A stretch of 57,275 bases of DNA, taken from the NCBI GenBank assembly GCA_902764705.1, contig CACWWZ010000020.1, positions 1 through 57,275 of the forward strand, read 5' to 3'. The notes beneath the pieces were generated by a model. It made no database searches and had not been told where the DNA came from. It saw nothing but the letters and a program-made list of their open reading frames with translations. Made by a program: the position numbers and the translations under genes. Positions 22,349 through 30,113 of this stretch are shown here, piece by piece (position 1 is the stretch's first letter; the number at the start of each line of letters is the position of its first letter). This DNA comes from an uncultured Prevotellaceae bacterium (GTDB lineage Bacteria; Bacteroidota; Bacteroidia; Bacteroidales; Bacteroidaceae).

Positions 22349-22972
22349 TCATTTCATTAATTGGTTTATCTCGTGTTGCAAGTTATTCAGGAAACGGCTG
22401 GCTTGCATGCCGTCCATTTGGGCGTGATGGAACTGAAGGGAGATGGGCAGAGTTGTCTTAAAGAGTCCTTTCCTATATTTCCCCCACGCAAGAAACGGGT
22501 TGTTCCAACGACCGGAATACTGGTTGATGATACAGTCCAAATCTGTGTGTGGTAATGCTGAAGTTCCAATGATCATGGAATCTTCCAGCGACGTGCTTTT
22601 GCAGGTCTTTGCTACCAGACGGGTCACTTCCAGATAGTCTGCATTGAATTGATTGATATCTTCAGAATAGGGCACATCACACAAGTTGATGCCACCTTTT
22701 TCATTCACTACGATGACATTGACAGCCAGTTTGTCATAACGGTACAAATGGCCAGGAACAGGCAGCAAGTATATCTCTTCTATGCTACTCGCAGCCTTAC
22801 AGATGCACCAGCACAAGAGTACGGTAAATTTGATTCCCGTCTTTCGACTTACTTTTCGTAAACGATTGACATCAATAGTTTTCACTAATGTTACCATAGG
22901 TTGTGGTGATGACATCCACATACTGAATGCCTCTGACCGAATACTTTCTTGAGGGTTTATCTCTATTTTCAT
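22349..22972 (-). CDS. CatA-like acyltransferase
   Basis: The 207-residue protein has the chloramphenicol-acetyltransferase fold: LRKVSRKTGIKFTVLLCWCI, LYRYDKLAVNVIV, and the catalytic HHAQMDGMQASRFL (HHxxxDG, near residue 188). The usual CAT drug-pocket residues are not all recognisable, so resistance is not implied; many Bacteroidota carry such CatA-like proteins of unknown substrate. It has its own consensus promoter at 23013-23044. Confidence 0.82.
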   Translation of the reverse strand: MKIEINPQESIRSEAFSMWMSSPQPMVTLVKTIDVNRLRKVSRKTGIKFTVLLCWCICKAASSIEEIYLLPVPGHLYRYDKLAVNVIVVNEKGGINLCDVPYSEDINQFNADYLEVTRLVAKTCKSTSLEDSMIIGTSALPHTDLDCIINQYSGRWNNPFLAWGKYRKGLFKTTLPISLQFHHAQMDGMQASRFLNNLQHEINQLMK

Positions 22973-23012
22973 CGTCTCATTGTTTATTCTGTTATTTTAC
23001 GTTTAGACGCTG

Positions 23013-23044
23013 CAAAGATACAAATAGTTGCGAATATCACCAAA
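23013..23044 (-). promoter_or_regulatory. Promoter of the CatA-like gene
   Basis: Minus strand TTTG (23041-23044), 20 bp, TATCTTTG (23013-23020). The spacer segment GCAACTATTTG is shared with the promoter at 36967-36998, suggesting common ancestry or a shared regulator site. Confidence 0.8.
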
Positions 23045-23143
23045 TATCTGGGATATTCTACCTATAAATGTGACGAATGGATTACCAAATATACAATCCA
23101 GGGGCGTGTTCCCCAGTAGAGAGGGGGGGGAGGTAATAAAATA

Positions 23144-24106
23144 TCAGAACTTGACCGCTGAAATGTCCACCAGTCCATTGACGATGGCGTAGATGGTAAG
23201 GCCTGCAGGACTGTGAATCTGTAGTTTGCGGGCAATATTGCGGCGATGGGTTATGACGGTGTTGGTGGAGATGCAGAGGTGGTCGGCGATTTCCTTGTTC
23301 GACATGCCCTGAACGAGAGAGATGATGACGTCCTTCTCGCGGTCCGAGAGGGCTTCTGAGTCTTGTCCGAGAGAGCCTTTAAACACCATATCTGATATAT
23401 TCTTGGTGACATCGCTTTGTTTTACCTTTTGCTCCAAACGGCGGATGGCAGGCACGAAGATATGATCCTCGACCTCAGCGTGCTGGCGTAGCCATACCTC
23501 GTTCTCGTAGATGTCGTGAAGGGTGGCGGTCAGCTGATTGTTGTGCAGGCCGTCTTGCGGCAGGTATTTGATGATGAGCAACTTTAGTTCACGCAGTTTT
23601 TTGTCGGTAGCCCCATGATGCTTCGAAAAGGTCTCCACATTATAGTCGTTGGCAGGATGTCCCTCCAGGAGTGACTCCACATAGGGGAACAGTGTTTTCT
23701 GCTCGTATTTCATGTGATGGCGAATCTCGCGGGCATACTCATCGTAGAATCTGAGGATGAGACGAGCCAAGTGGTCGCTTTCGTTGAGCGACTCCGTCAG
23801 TTCCCTACGGATATAAGGCAACTGGAAGTCGAGGAAATAGGCATGACACGCTTCGAGATAGTGAAGCAGTGTGGGGACGCTGATCTTTTCGTCGGATTCA
23901 AACTCCCCATAGCCATTGGCTGTATAGTTTACTACAGCGAGGAACGTATAGGTATCCACATTGTTATCCTCACAGGTTTCCTGTACGGTCTTGTCGCCAA
24001 ACCCCAGGCTGATGCCGAAACTGCCCAGCGACTGCAACAGGTCGTAATTATCGCGGATGAGCGAGATCATCTTATCGTCCGCCTCATACATCTTCTGATT
24101 TTTCAT
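23144..24106 (-). CDS. Hemerythrin-LuxR regulator
   Basis: The 320-residue protein has three parts. Residues 10-55 resemble the ScdA/RIC N-terminal domain (LLQSLGSFGISLGFGDKTVQ, ETCEDNN) but without the CC pair. Residues about 75-230 are a hemerythrin domain with iron ligands in HHMKYEQKTLFP, SKHHGATDKKL and RQHAEVEDHIFVP. Residues 255-318 are a LuxR helix-turn-helix (LSDREKDVIISLVQGMSNKE, STNTVITHRRNIARKL). A di-iron centre sensing O2, NO or iron would directly control DNA binding. It is divergent from the porin/imelysin locus, its likely target. Confidence 0.85.
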   Translation of the reverse strand: MKNQKMYEADDKMISLIRDNYDLLQSLGSFGISLGFGDKTVQETCEDNNVDTYTFLAVVNYTANGYGEFESDEKISVPTLLHYLEACHAYFLDFQLPYIRRELTESLNESDHLARLILRFYDEYAREIRHHMKYEQKTLFPYVESLLEGHPANDYNVETFSKHHGATDKKLRELKLLIIKYLPQDGLHNNQLTATLHDIYENEVWLRQHAEVEDHIFVPAIRRLEQKVKQSDVTKNISDMVFKGSLGQDSEALSDREKDVIISLVQGMSNKEIADHLCISTNTVITHRRNIARKLQIHSPAGLTIYAIVNGLVDISAVKF

Positions 24107-24128
24107 ACCTACATTTGATTATCGGGTG

Positions 24129-24235
24129 CAAAGGTACACATTTTTTCGCAATTATACAATCCCCATTAGTAGGTATTGTGAGTTGGAATCATCGTTTTTA
24201 GGTATTGCGGATGCGAAAGAAACGCTGTACTTTTG
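24129..24235. promoter_or_regulatory. Divergent promoter region of the hemerythrin-LuxR and porin genes
   Basis: Minus TACCTTTG (24129-24136) faces the regulator. Plus ATTG (24204-24207), 20 bp, TACTTTTG (24228-24235) faces the porin. Two direct repeats TAGGTATTGTG (about 24170) and TAGGTATTGCG (about 24200), 29-30 bp apart, lie just upstream of and across the plus -33 element and are candidate regulator sites. Confidence 0.65.
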
Positions 24236-24263
24236 CAGCCGAATTTGAGAAAAAAAGTTAGTG

Positions 24264-25577
24264 ATGAATAGATTTTCTAAGTTAGCGATGTGTTGTATGG
24301 TTGCCGTTAATGCAACCAATGTCATGGCACAGGTTAATGCTGCTGACAGCGTGATGCAGCACGCTAAAGGTAGCAGACTAAGCGTGGGTGGCTACGGCGA
24401 AGTAGCTTACTCACGCAATTATTATAGTGATCATGTTAGTAGATATAGTCAGCCCGAGGAGCATAAAAACGACCCCAGTCACGGGCGTTTCGACATTCCC
24501 CATGCCGTCATCTATCTGGGTTATAACTTTGGCAAGGGCTGGTCGCTGGGTACCGAGATTGAGTTCGAACATGGTGGCGCCGGACTTGCCTATGAGAAAG
24601 AAGACGAAGAAGGCGGCGAATGGGAACAGGAGACCGAGAAGGGTGGGGAGGTAGAGCTGGAGCAGTTCTGGATTCAGAAGACGTTTTCGCGGGCAGCCAA
24701 TCTCCGATTCGGCCATGTTGTGGTGCCTGTGGGTTTGAACAATGCCCATCATGAGCCACTCAACTTCTTCACGGTCTATCGTCCTGAGGGCGAGAACACC
24801 ATCATGCCAAGCACGTGGCACCAGACGGGCATTTCGTTCTTTGGGCGTTACGGAAAGTTCCGCTACGAGGCTCAGTTGCTGGCTGGTCTTAATGCCGACA
24901 ACTTTACCAACACAAACTGGATTAAAAAAGGTGCAGCCAATCCCTTGGAATTCGAAGTGGCGAATAAATATGGTGTCGCACTTCGCTTGGACAACTATTC
25001 TATCCCAGGTCTTCGTCTGGGGTTGAGTGGCTATTACGGTGAGAGCATCGGTAACAGCTATCCCAGAAATGCCAACGGTGTGGATGCAGAGTATAAAGGT
25101 CAGGTGCTCATAGGTGCTTTCGACTTTACCTACAACGCCCACAACTGGATTATCCGCGGACAGGCCGACTATGGCTATCTGGGCGACGCCGAACAGTTGA
25201 AGTATGTATATAACCGCACTAATAAGAAGTCGCCCTATCACCACTCTGCCTTTGTCAGCAAGAATGCATACGCCGTGGGTATCGAGGCCGGCTACGATGT
25301 TATGTCACTCTTGTCGCCATCATCCCCCCTAGGGGGGAGCGAGAGGGGGTTTCTCTATCTCTTCGGCCGCTACGAACAGTATAACCCCTACGCCAGCAAT
25401 ACCAAGGGCACAGCCTACGACTATACCGAGGTGAAGCGCATGGCCTTTGGAGTGAACTATTATCCCGTGCCTGAGATTGCCATCAAGGCCGAGTATTCCA
25501 ACCGCTTGCTGAAGAGCCAGTACAACAACGAGCCTTCTATCAGCATCGGGGTGGCTTATGAGGGATTCTTTTTATAA
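24264..25577 (+). CDS. Outer-membrane porin-like beta-barrel of the imelysin locus
   Basis: The ATG at 24264 gives 437 residues with a signal peptide ending NVMA-QV. Strands alternate throughout (RLSVGGYGEVAYSRNYY, VIYLGYNFGKGWSLGTEIEF, LRFGHVVVPVGLNNAHHEP), and the protein ends in Phe-Phe-Leu as outer-membrane barrels do. An acidic loop (KEDEEGGEWEQETEKGGEVE) near residue 110 could bind cations. A C-rich palindrome (25318-25346) adds SPSSPLGGSERG in frame near residue 357. It is the first gene of a probable iron or haem uptake operon. Confidence 0.82.
   Translation: MNRFSKLAMCCMVAVNATNVMAQVNAADSVMQHAKGSRLSVGGYGEVAYSRNYYSDHVSRYSQPEEHKNDPSHGRFDIPHAVIYLGYNFGKGWSLGTEIEFEHGGAGLAYEKEDEEGGEWEQETEKGGEVELEQFWIQKTFSRAANLRFGHVVVPVGLNNAHHEPLNFFTVYRPEGENTIMPSTWHQTGISFFGRYGKFRYEAQLLAGLNADNFTNTNWIKKGAANPLEFEVANKYGVALRLDNYSIPGLRLGLSGYYGESIGNSYPRNANGVDAEYKGQVLIGAFDFTYNAHNWIIRGQADYGYLGDAEQLKYVYNRTNKKSPYHHSAFVSKNAYAVGIEAGYDVMSLLSPSSPLGGSERGFLYLFGRYEQYNPYASNTKGTAYDYTEVKRMAFGVNYYPVPEIAIKAEYSNRLLKSQYNNEPSISIGVAYEGFFL
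25318..25346 (+). repeat. C-rich palindromic repeat inside porin gene
   Basis: CCCCCCTAGGGGGG followed by AGCGAGAGGGGG. It is related to elements at 39602-39631 and 44465-44492, all inside coding sequence and in frame. Confidence 0.6.
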
Positions 25578-25578
25578 T

Positions 25579-25650
25579 TAAGAGGTAAGAATTAAGAATT
25601 AAGAGGTGTCGCCTCCGGCGAATAAGAAGTAAGAATTAGGAATTAAAATA
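25579..25650 (+). repeat. Heptanucleotide repeats around a hairpin, between porin and imelysin
   Basis: Four 7-bp units of TAAGARK type (25579-25606), then the hairpin TCGCC-TCC-GGCGA (25609-25621), then four more units (25623-25650). The imelysin ATG follows 8 bp later. It may weaken or modulate the operon junction. Confidence 0.7.
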
Positions 25651-25658
25651 ATAAGCAA

Positions 25659-26981
25659 ATGAAAACGAAATTTATTCTAGCAATGGCGCTGATGATGGGT
25701 GCCATGACATTTACAGCATGTAGTAATGATGACGACAAGAACAACGAAGAAACAACGTTCAGTGTGACTGAAACGACACCTATTGTCGATGCCGACAACT
25801 ACAACCCCAACACCACGGCTGGCAACTATTCGGTGAAGTCGTTTGGCGAGAGTGCTGTTGACGGTTGTGCTGATATTGTCAGCCAACTGGAGGCTGCTAA
25901 TGCCGTCATTGGTAGTGCGAAACTCTCTGAGGCTCAGGAGACTTATCTCCGTGAGGTGCTTAGGAATCTGGTCAACAACGTGATTGTCCCCACCTACACC
26001 AAGTTGGCTGATAACACCGAGGCGCTTGAGAAGACGCTGCACGGACTTACCACCAGCACTATCACCCAGGCCCAGATTGATGAGGCTTGCCGTGACTTCA
26101 AAGTTGCCCGCATGTATTGGGAGCAGAGCGAGGCTTTCCTGGGTGGTGCCGCTTCCGATTTCGACATCGACCCCACCATCGACTCATGGCCGCTGAACCG
26201 CTCGCTGCTGCTGAGCTACTTCAACAATGGCATGAACGACGAGATGCTCGACGATGCAACCATCCTTGGTTTCCACGCCCTCGAGTTCATCCTGTTCCGC
26301 GACGGTCAGCCCCGTAAGGTGTCCGAGCTGAAGGGCAACGACACCTATAAGAACTTTGAGAACGTAACAGGTGCTCAGGAGCTGGCTTACGCACAGACCA
26401 TTTGTACCCTGCTCAAGCAGCGCACCTTCCAGTTGCAGTGTGCCTGGGATGGCGGCAAGGATGCCAGTCGTATGGCAATCGTAAAAGCTGCCGGCCTCGA
26501 CTATCAGACCGAAAAGGGCCTCTCCTTCGGCGACAACCTCATCAACGCTGGCATCAGCGGCTCCAACAGCAGTTTCCCCACGCTGAAGGATGCCATTGCA
26601 CAGGTACTCTCTGACGATGAGGGCAGTTGTGTCAAAATTGCCAACGAGGTGGGAACCTCCAAGATTGCCAACCCGTTCTCTGCAGGCGACGTGTCGTATG
26701 TGGAGTCGCCTTACAGCTACAACTCCATCGCCGACTTCCGCGACAACATCCGTTCCATCCGCAACGTATGGCTCGGCTCTACCGACAAGAAGGCCAACAA
26801 GTACAGCTTCCACACCTTCTTTGCCAGCGTCAAGCAGGACGCCATTAATAATAAGGTAGAGGGTGCTTATGTGAATGCCATCGAGGGTATCAGTAATATG
26901 CCGTCGCCCTTCGTGAAGTACTGCTGCACCATCTGGAATATCGCATTTGAAGACGATGAGGATTGGGACGTAGAAGAATAA
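25659..26981 (+). CDS. Imelysin-family (M75) lipoprotein
   Basis: The 440-residue protein has a lipoprotein signal (MKTKFILAMALMMGAMTFTA-C) and an Asp/Glu-rich linker, followed by two four-helix bundles. The hallmark GxHxxE motif appears as GFHALEFILF near residue 204. DPTIDSWPLNRSLLLSYFNN and the C-terminal PSPFVKYC are further family features. Imelysin proteins (IrpA, EfeO-like, ICMP) act in iron or haem handling at the cell surface or periplasm. It is followed 3 bp later by the di-haem oxidoreductase gene, a common pairing. Confidence 0.9.
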   Translation: MKTKFILAMALMMGAMTFTACSNDDDKNNEETTFSVTETTPIVDADNYNPNTTAGNYSVKSFGESAVDGCADIVSQLEAANAVIGSAKLSEAQETYLREVLRNLVNNVIVPTYTKLADNTEALEKTLHGLTTSTITQAQIDEACRDFKVARMYWEQSEAFLGGAASDFDIDPTIDSWPLNRSLLLSYFNNGMNDEMLDDATILGFHALEFILFRDGQPRKVSELKGNDTYKNFENVTGAQELAYAQTICTLLKQRTFQLQCAWDGGKDASRMAIVKAAGLDYQTEKGLSFGDNLINAGISGSNSSFPTLKDAIAQVLSDDEGSCVKIANEVGTSKIANPFSAGDVSYVESPYSYNSIADFRDNIRSIRNVWLGSTDKKANKYSFHTFFASVKQDAINNKVEGAYVNAIEGISNMPSPFVKYCCTIWNIAFEDDEDWDVEE

Positions 26982-26984
26982 GAT

Positions 26985-28742
26985 ATGGTGCGTTATCAAA
27001 ATATTATGAAACTGGTACTGGCAGGGCTTTTGGCGGCTCCTGCCTTTACCGCTTGTTCGGACAGCAATGAACTGACTGAACTGGGGCCGTTGGAGACTGA
27101 GGATGAGGCCTTCGGCAAGGCTACAGGTAACTTCACGGCTGAGGAATGGTTCCCTGGTGGAGAGTTGGGCACTACCGAGAAAGCCAGTTATTCGGCTCCT
27201 ACACCTGCTGTTCAGAACATTGCTGGAATGGAGGAGGACTTCAATACAGGCGAAGACTTCTTCGAACACCTCTATACCTTCGAGCAGGCGCCCCGTCGCG
27301 GACTGGGTCCTGCCTGGGTGCGCAACAGTTGTATCGCCTGTCATCCGAGCTACGGCCACGGCAAACGCCAGACGGAGTATCGTGCCAACACCATCGGCAA
27401 CGGCTATCTGCTGGTCATCTATCACCCCAGCAACAATGCCTATATTTCTGAGGTGACGGGCATGCCGCAGACGCAGGCGATGGCACCTTTCAAGGCTCCT
27501 ATCGACGAGAATCAGATACAGATAGACTGGAAGACGGTGACGGCTATGGAGAGCGGACTCGCAATGACCTTCCCCGATGGCGAGCCTTACTCGCTCATCT
27601 ATCCTGAGGTACGTATCCCACAGTCGGCTTTCAACACCAATCCAAAGCCTACCGACTACGACGTTCGTCTCGAGTCAACCATCGGCATCTACGGTACGGC
27701 GCTGCTCGATGCCATCGACGATGAGGATATTGAGAAACAGTGGGCTGCCGAGGGCAAATATGTGGAGCTGAACCCCGCCATGTGGGACAAGGAGGCCAAC
27801 ACCTTCAAGGCCAGCGCCTACTATTCGGCTCCTTACAACGATACGGGTTCGCATCGCGGCGGGCACGGTCCGCTGAAACGCTTCACCTACGCCATGACGC
27901 GTGGCTCATTGCAGGACGGCGCCGGTGCCAATGCCATCTGGAACATCACCAACGTCACCCGCAGCGACCGCCACTGGCTCTACACCACCACAGCGTGGGC
28001 CAAGGCGCAGAGTGAAGATCCCGAGGTGATCAGCTACATCAAACAGCACGGTTCGTCGCTCACCAGCATCCTCTATCCTTACTATGCCGACGGCACCGAC
28101 GAGGGCATTGCCAATCGTGTTTACGAGGTGCTCAACACCCCGTCTGTCGCCTACAAGGAGACCTTCGTGAAGTATCTGCTGAATGGTGCGCCCTATAATG
28201 GCGTTGAAGAGATGAGCGACAAGCAATACTATCAGTTTATGGTGTGGCACCGCGGCTTGGCCGTGCCTGCTGCCCGTAATCTGAACGAGCCGCAAGTCCA
28301 GCGTGGCAAGCAGTTGTTCAGCGAGATTGGTTGTGCACAGTGTCACCGTCCGTCGTGGACTACAGGTTCTGACGATATGTGGGTGGATGCCAGCACGAAG
28401 GCATACGCCCAGCAGATAGGCAAAAGCGCCAGCAGCATGCTGCCGAAGTACGCCCACCAGACCATCTGGCCTTACACCGACTTGGTTCAGCACCGCCTGT
28501 TTATGGCGAATGACATCCGTACCGGCTGGTGCCGCACCACACCGTTGTGGGGTCGCGGTTTGAGCCGTCGTCTCACCGGTGCCGACGATCGTCTGCACGA
28601 CTGCCGGGCCCGCACCGTCATCGAGGCCATCATGTGGCATGGCTACTCCAAGCAGTCGGATGGCTATCGTGCCACTGAGAAATTCTACAATCTGCCGAAA
28701 GCCGATCGCGATGCCATCGTTAAGTTTATTGAGTCGATATAA
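26985..28742 (+). CDS. Di-haem oxidoreductase lipoprotein (DHOR/DUF1111)
   Basis: The 585-residue protein has a lipoprotein signal ending AFTA-C; an internal ATG at 27006 (MKLVLAG) is a more typical signal start. Two c-type haem sites are CIACH (116-120) and CAQCH (450-454). HRGLAVPAARNLNEPQVQRG and GWCRTTPLWGRGLSRRLTG are typical of the di-haem oxidoreductase family distantly related to cytochrome c peroxidase (MauG-like). It probably works with imelysin and the porin in oxidative release or uptake of iron or haem. It needs a cytochrome c maturation system such as the ResB-CcsA gene at 39.3 kb. Confidence 0.9.
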   Translation: MVRYQNIMKLVLAGLLAAPAFTACSDSNELTELGPLETEDEAFGKATGNFTAEEWFPGGELGTTEKASYSAPTPAVQNIAGMEEDFNTGEDFFEHLYTFEQAPRRGLGPAWVRNSCIACHPSYGHGKRQTEYRANTIGNGYLLVIYHPSNNAYISEVTGMPQTQAMAPFKAPIDENQIQIDWKTVTAMESGLAMTFPDGEPYSLIYPEVRIPQSAFNTNPKPTDYDVRLESTIGIYGTALLDAIDDEDIEKQWAAEGKYVELNPAMWDKEANTFKASAYYSAPYNDTGSHRGGHGPLKRFTYAMTRGSLQDGAGANAIWNITNVTRSDRHWLYTTTAWAKAQSEDPEVISYIKQHGSSLTSILYPYYADGTDEGIANRVYEVLNTPSVAYKETFVKYLLNGAPYNGVEEMSDKQYYQFMVWHRGLAVPAARNLNEPQVQRGKQLFSEIGCAQCHRPSWTTGSDDMWVDASTKAYAQQIGKSASSMLPKYAHQTIWPYTDLVQHRLFMANDIRTGWCRTTPLWGRGLSRRLTGADDRLHDCRARTVIEAIMWHGYSKQSDGYRATEKFYNLPKADRDAIVKFIESI

Positions 28743-28743
28743 G

Positions 28744-28809
28744 ATCATGGGGACGGTTCTGCGTGATACCATTTTCTCTGAAAATTGGATCATCAGAACC
28801 GTCCCCGTG
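28744..28809. repeat. REP-like inverted repeat (GGGGACGGTTCTG arms)
   Basis: GGGGACGGTTCTG (28749-28761) and CAGAACCGTCCCC (28794-28806) are perfect 13-bp arms, extended outward and inward to about 24 bp with few mismatches. They overlap the start codon of the gene at 28747, so the first ~20 residues of that protein come from the repeat. Confidence 0.85.
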
Positions 28810-29331
28810 ATCATTCTCCTCATTGCAGGGTCAGCATCTTTGTCTGCATCTCCCCTCGTTATTCCACAACAGCAAGCTGCGCATTTCTGCCGGTTGTTTG
28901 TCTCCGAAGGCTCATCGCTTTCCACGTTGTCGCGTCGAGCCCATCAGATGATGCAGTCTGACGATAGCCTCAGCGTAGAACAGATATTTGCAGGCTATAT
29001 CCTGTTGGCCGATGGCTGGCAAACCATGCGTCTGTTCCCACATCAGGAGAATGGAGTCGTATCATGGTATAGTGCCACCGACAAACTCCCTGCTTCTATT
29101 GGCTCTGAGCACCAGAAATACATCCAGGAAGTGTTTCCCCGTCTTGTAGCAGAAGTGCAGACTGGCGATTGGGAAACGGTGGATGCCTACATCGACCGCA
29201 TGATACAATACCAGTGCCAGTTCGGCGGCAGCAAACTGCCCTCTCGTCCGTCGTCTGCCGCCATCGTCGGGATATTCCTCCTGTTTTTAGCATTGATATG
29301 TAGTATTTGGTTCCTCTACAGGAACGTGTGA
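28747..29331 (+). CDS. Cytochrome c maturation-like protein fragment, 194 aa
   Basis: The ATG at 28747 lies inside a REP-like repeat. A signal/TM segment (VPVIILLIAGSASLSA) is followed by a soluble region with LSRRAHQMMQSDDSLSVEQI, WYSATDKLPAS, HQKYIQEVFPRLVAEVQTGD and YIDRMIQYQCQFGG. This resembles the periplasmic middle part of large Bacteroidota ResB/CcsA-type haem lyases. The C-terminus ends in a TM helix and then reads out of frame through the start of flavodoxin (SIWFLYRNV), so the gene is cut at about 29297. It probably served the di-haem protein upstream; whether it still works is doubtful. Confidence 0.55.
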   Translation: MGTVLRDTIFSENWIIRTVPVIILLIAGSASLSASPLVIPQQQAAHFCRLFVSEGSSLSTLSRRAHQMMQSDDSLSVEQIFAGYILLADGWQTMRLFPHQENGVVSWYSATDKLPASIGSEHQKYIQEVFPRLVAEVQTGDWETVDAYIDRMIQYQCQFGGSKLPSRPSSAAIVGIFLLFLALICSIWFLYRNV

Positions 29332-29722
29332 GGCTATCGCAGAGAAGATAGCCCAGAAGTTGGGTTGTGAGGTCATCAACGTGCAGGACTTGACAACCGA
29401 AGTGGTCGAAAACAACCAGAACCTGATTCTCGGCACTTCGACATGGGGTGCTGGTGAGTTGCAGGATGACTGGTACGACGGTCTGCGCGTGTTGCAGGCT
29501 GCCAATCTCGCTGACAAGACCATTGCCCTCTTTGGATGTGGCGATTGCGAGTCGTATGGTGACACTTTCGTGGGTGGTATCGGTGAACTGTATAATGGTA
29601 TTAAGGAGAGTGGTGCAAACTTCGTGGGTGCTGTCAGCACCGACGGTTACACGTTCGATGACTCTGAGGCAGTTGTGGATGGCAAGTTCGTGGGTCTGCC
29701 CCTCGACGATGTGATGGAATAA
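29300..29722 (+). pseudogene. Flavodoxin without a proper start codon
   Basis: From 29300 the frame reads VVFGSSTGTCEAIAEKIAQK, a perfect flavodoxin FMN-phosphate loop, and continues through LILGTSTWGAGELQDDWYDG, ALFGCGDCESYGDTFVGG and TDGYTFDDSEA to a natural stop (140 codons). However, a TGA lies at 29294-29296 and there is no ATG, GTG or TTG before the loop. The first alternative, TTG at 29360, would remove the FMN site. The upstream gene fuses directly onto it, so a deletion removed the original start and ribosome site. Confidence 0.7.
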
Positions 29723-29724
29723 TT

Positions 29725-29748
29725 AATGCACACAATTGCATTTTTTTC
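29725..29748 (+). terminator. Intrinsic terminator after flavodoxin
   Basis: AATGCA-CACAAT-TGCATT stem-loop followed by TTTTTT, right after the flavodoxin stop. Confidence 0.7.
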
Positions 29749-29758
29749 GTTCTAATTG

Positions 29759-29789
29759 CTTGTTATATCAAAGAAAAATCGTAACTTTG
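29759..29789 (+). promoter_or_regulatory. Promoter of the cobalamin riboswitch transcript
   Basis: CTTG (29759-29762), 19 bp, TAACTTTG (29782-29789). Transcription would start about 5 bp later, just ahead of the riboswitch. Confidence 0.75.
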
Positions 29790-29794
29790 CAAAC

Positions 29795-30086
29795 GAATTC
29801 TGAAAAGAGTTCCCGTAAAGGTGTGCTTAACTGCACTTAATTGGGAATGTGAGTGAGAATCTCCGACTGTCCCGCAGCAGTGAACTCCGTTATGGCTCCT
29901 AAGCATAAACGCCATTAAGCTTCGCTTGATGACGTTCACGCTCTGCAAAGCTCGAATGCATTCGGCTTTGCTCTCGCTAAATCACGCCATTAGATTATTG
30001 TCTGAGAAGGCGCTTGGGAGTGGAGGAAAGTCTGAAGACCAGCCTTTTTCGGTTAAAATGCCGCTGCACCACGATGTATGGTGTCG
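29795..30086 (+). ncRNA. Cobalamin (B12) riboswitch with repeat in a peripheral arm
   Basis: Conserved parts are in order: AAGAGTTCCCGTAAAGGTG, AATTGGGAATGTGAGTGAGA, CGACTGTCCCGCAGCAGTGA, and the B12 box AAGTCTGAAGACCAGCC (30028-30044). A CACCA...TGGTG hairpin (30068-30085) after the B12 box is a candidate expression platform, about 30 bp before the ATG. The arm between the core and the B12 box carries a palindromic repeat (29933-29982), making the aptamer longer than usual. Cobalamin binding would be expected to switch the downstream genes off. Confidence 0.88.
29933..29982. repeat. Variable palindromic repeat inside the riboswitch
   Basis: The palindrome GCAAAGCtCGAATGCATTCG then gCTTTGC, with outer ends CGTTCACGCTC and GCTCTCGCT, is the same layout as the repeats at 11065 and 39056. 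It sits in a stem position, so it lengthens an arm without touching conserved core bases. Confidence 0.7.
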
Positions 30087-30113
30087 GTAGGCGCAATTTA
30101 ATTTTTGTGGATT

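Noticed and set aside
22349-22972. Chloramphenicol resistance gene
   Set aside because: The fold and HHxxxDG motif are CAT-like, but this is the broader CatA-like group; drug activity cannot be claimed.
23104-23135. G-rich run after the hemerythrin-LuxR gene as another C-rich palindrome
   Set aside because: It has a G-run but no matching C arm, so it does not belong to the family at 25318, 39602 and 44465.
26184-28925. Long open frames on the minus strand opposite imelysin and di-haem oxidoreductase (413 and 339 codons)
   Set aside because: They lie opposite genes with clear family motifs, lack ribosome sites, and reflect the codon bias of the real genes.
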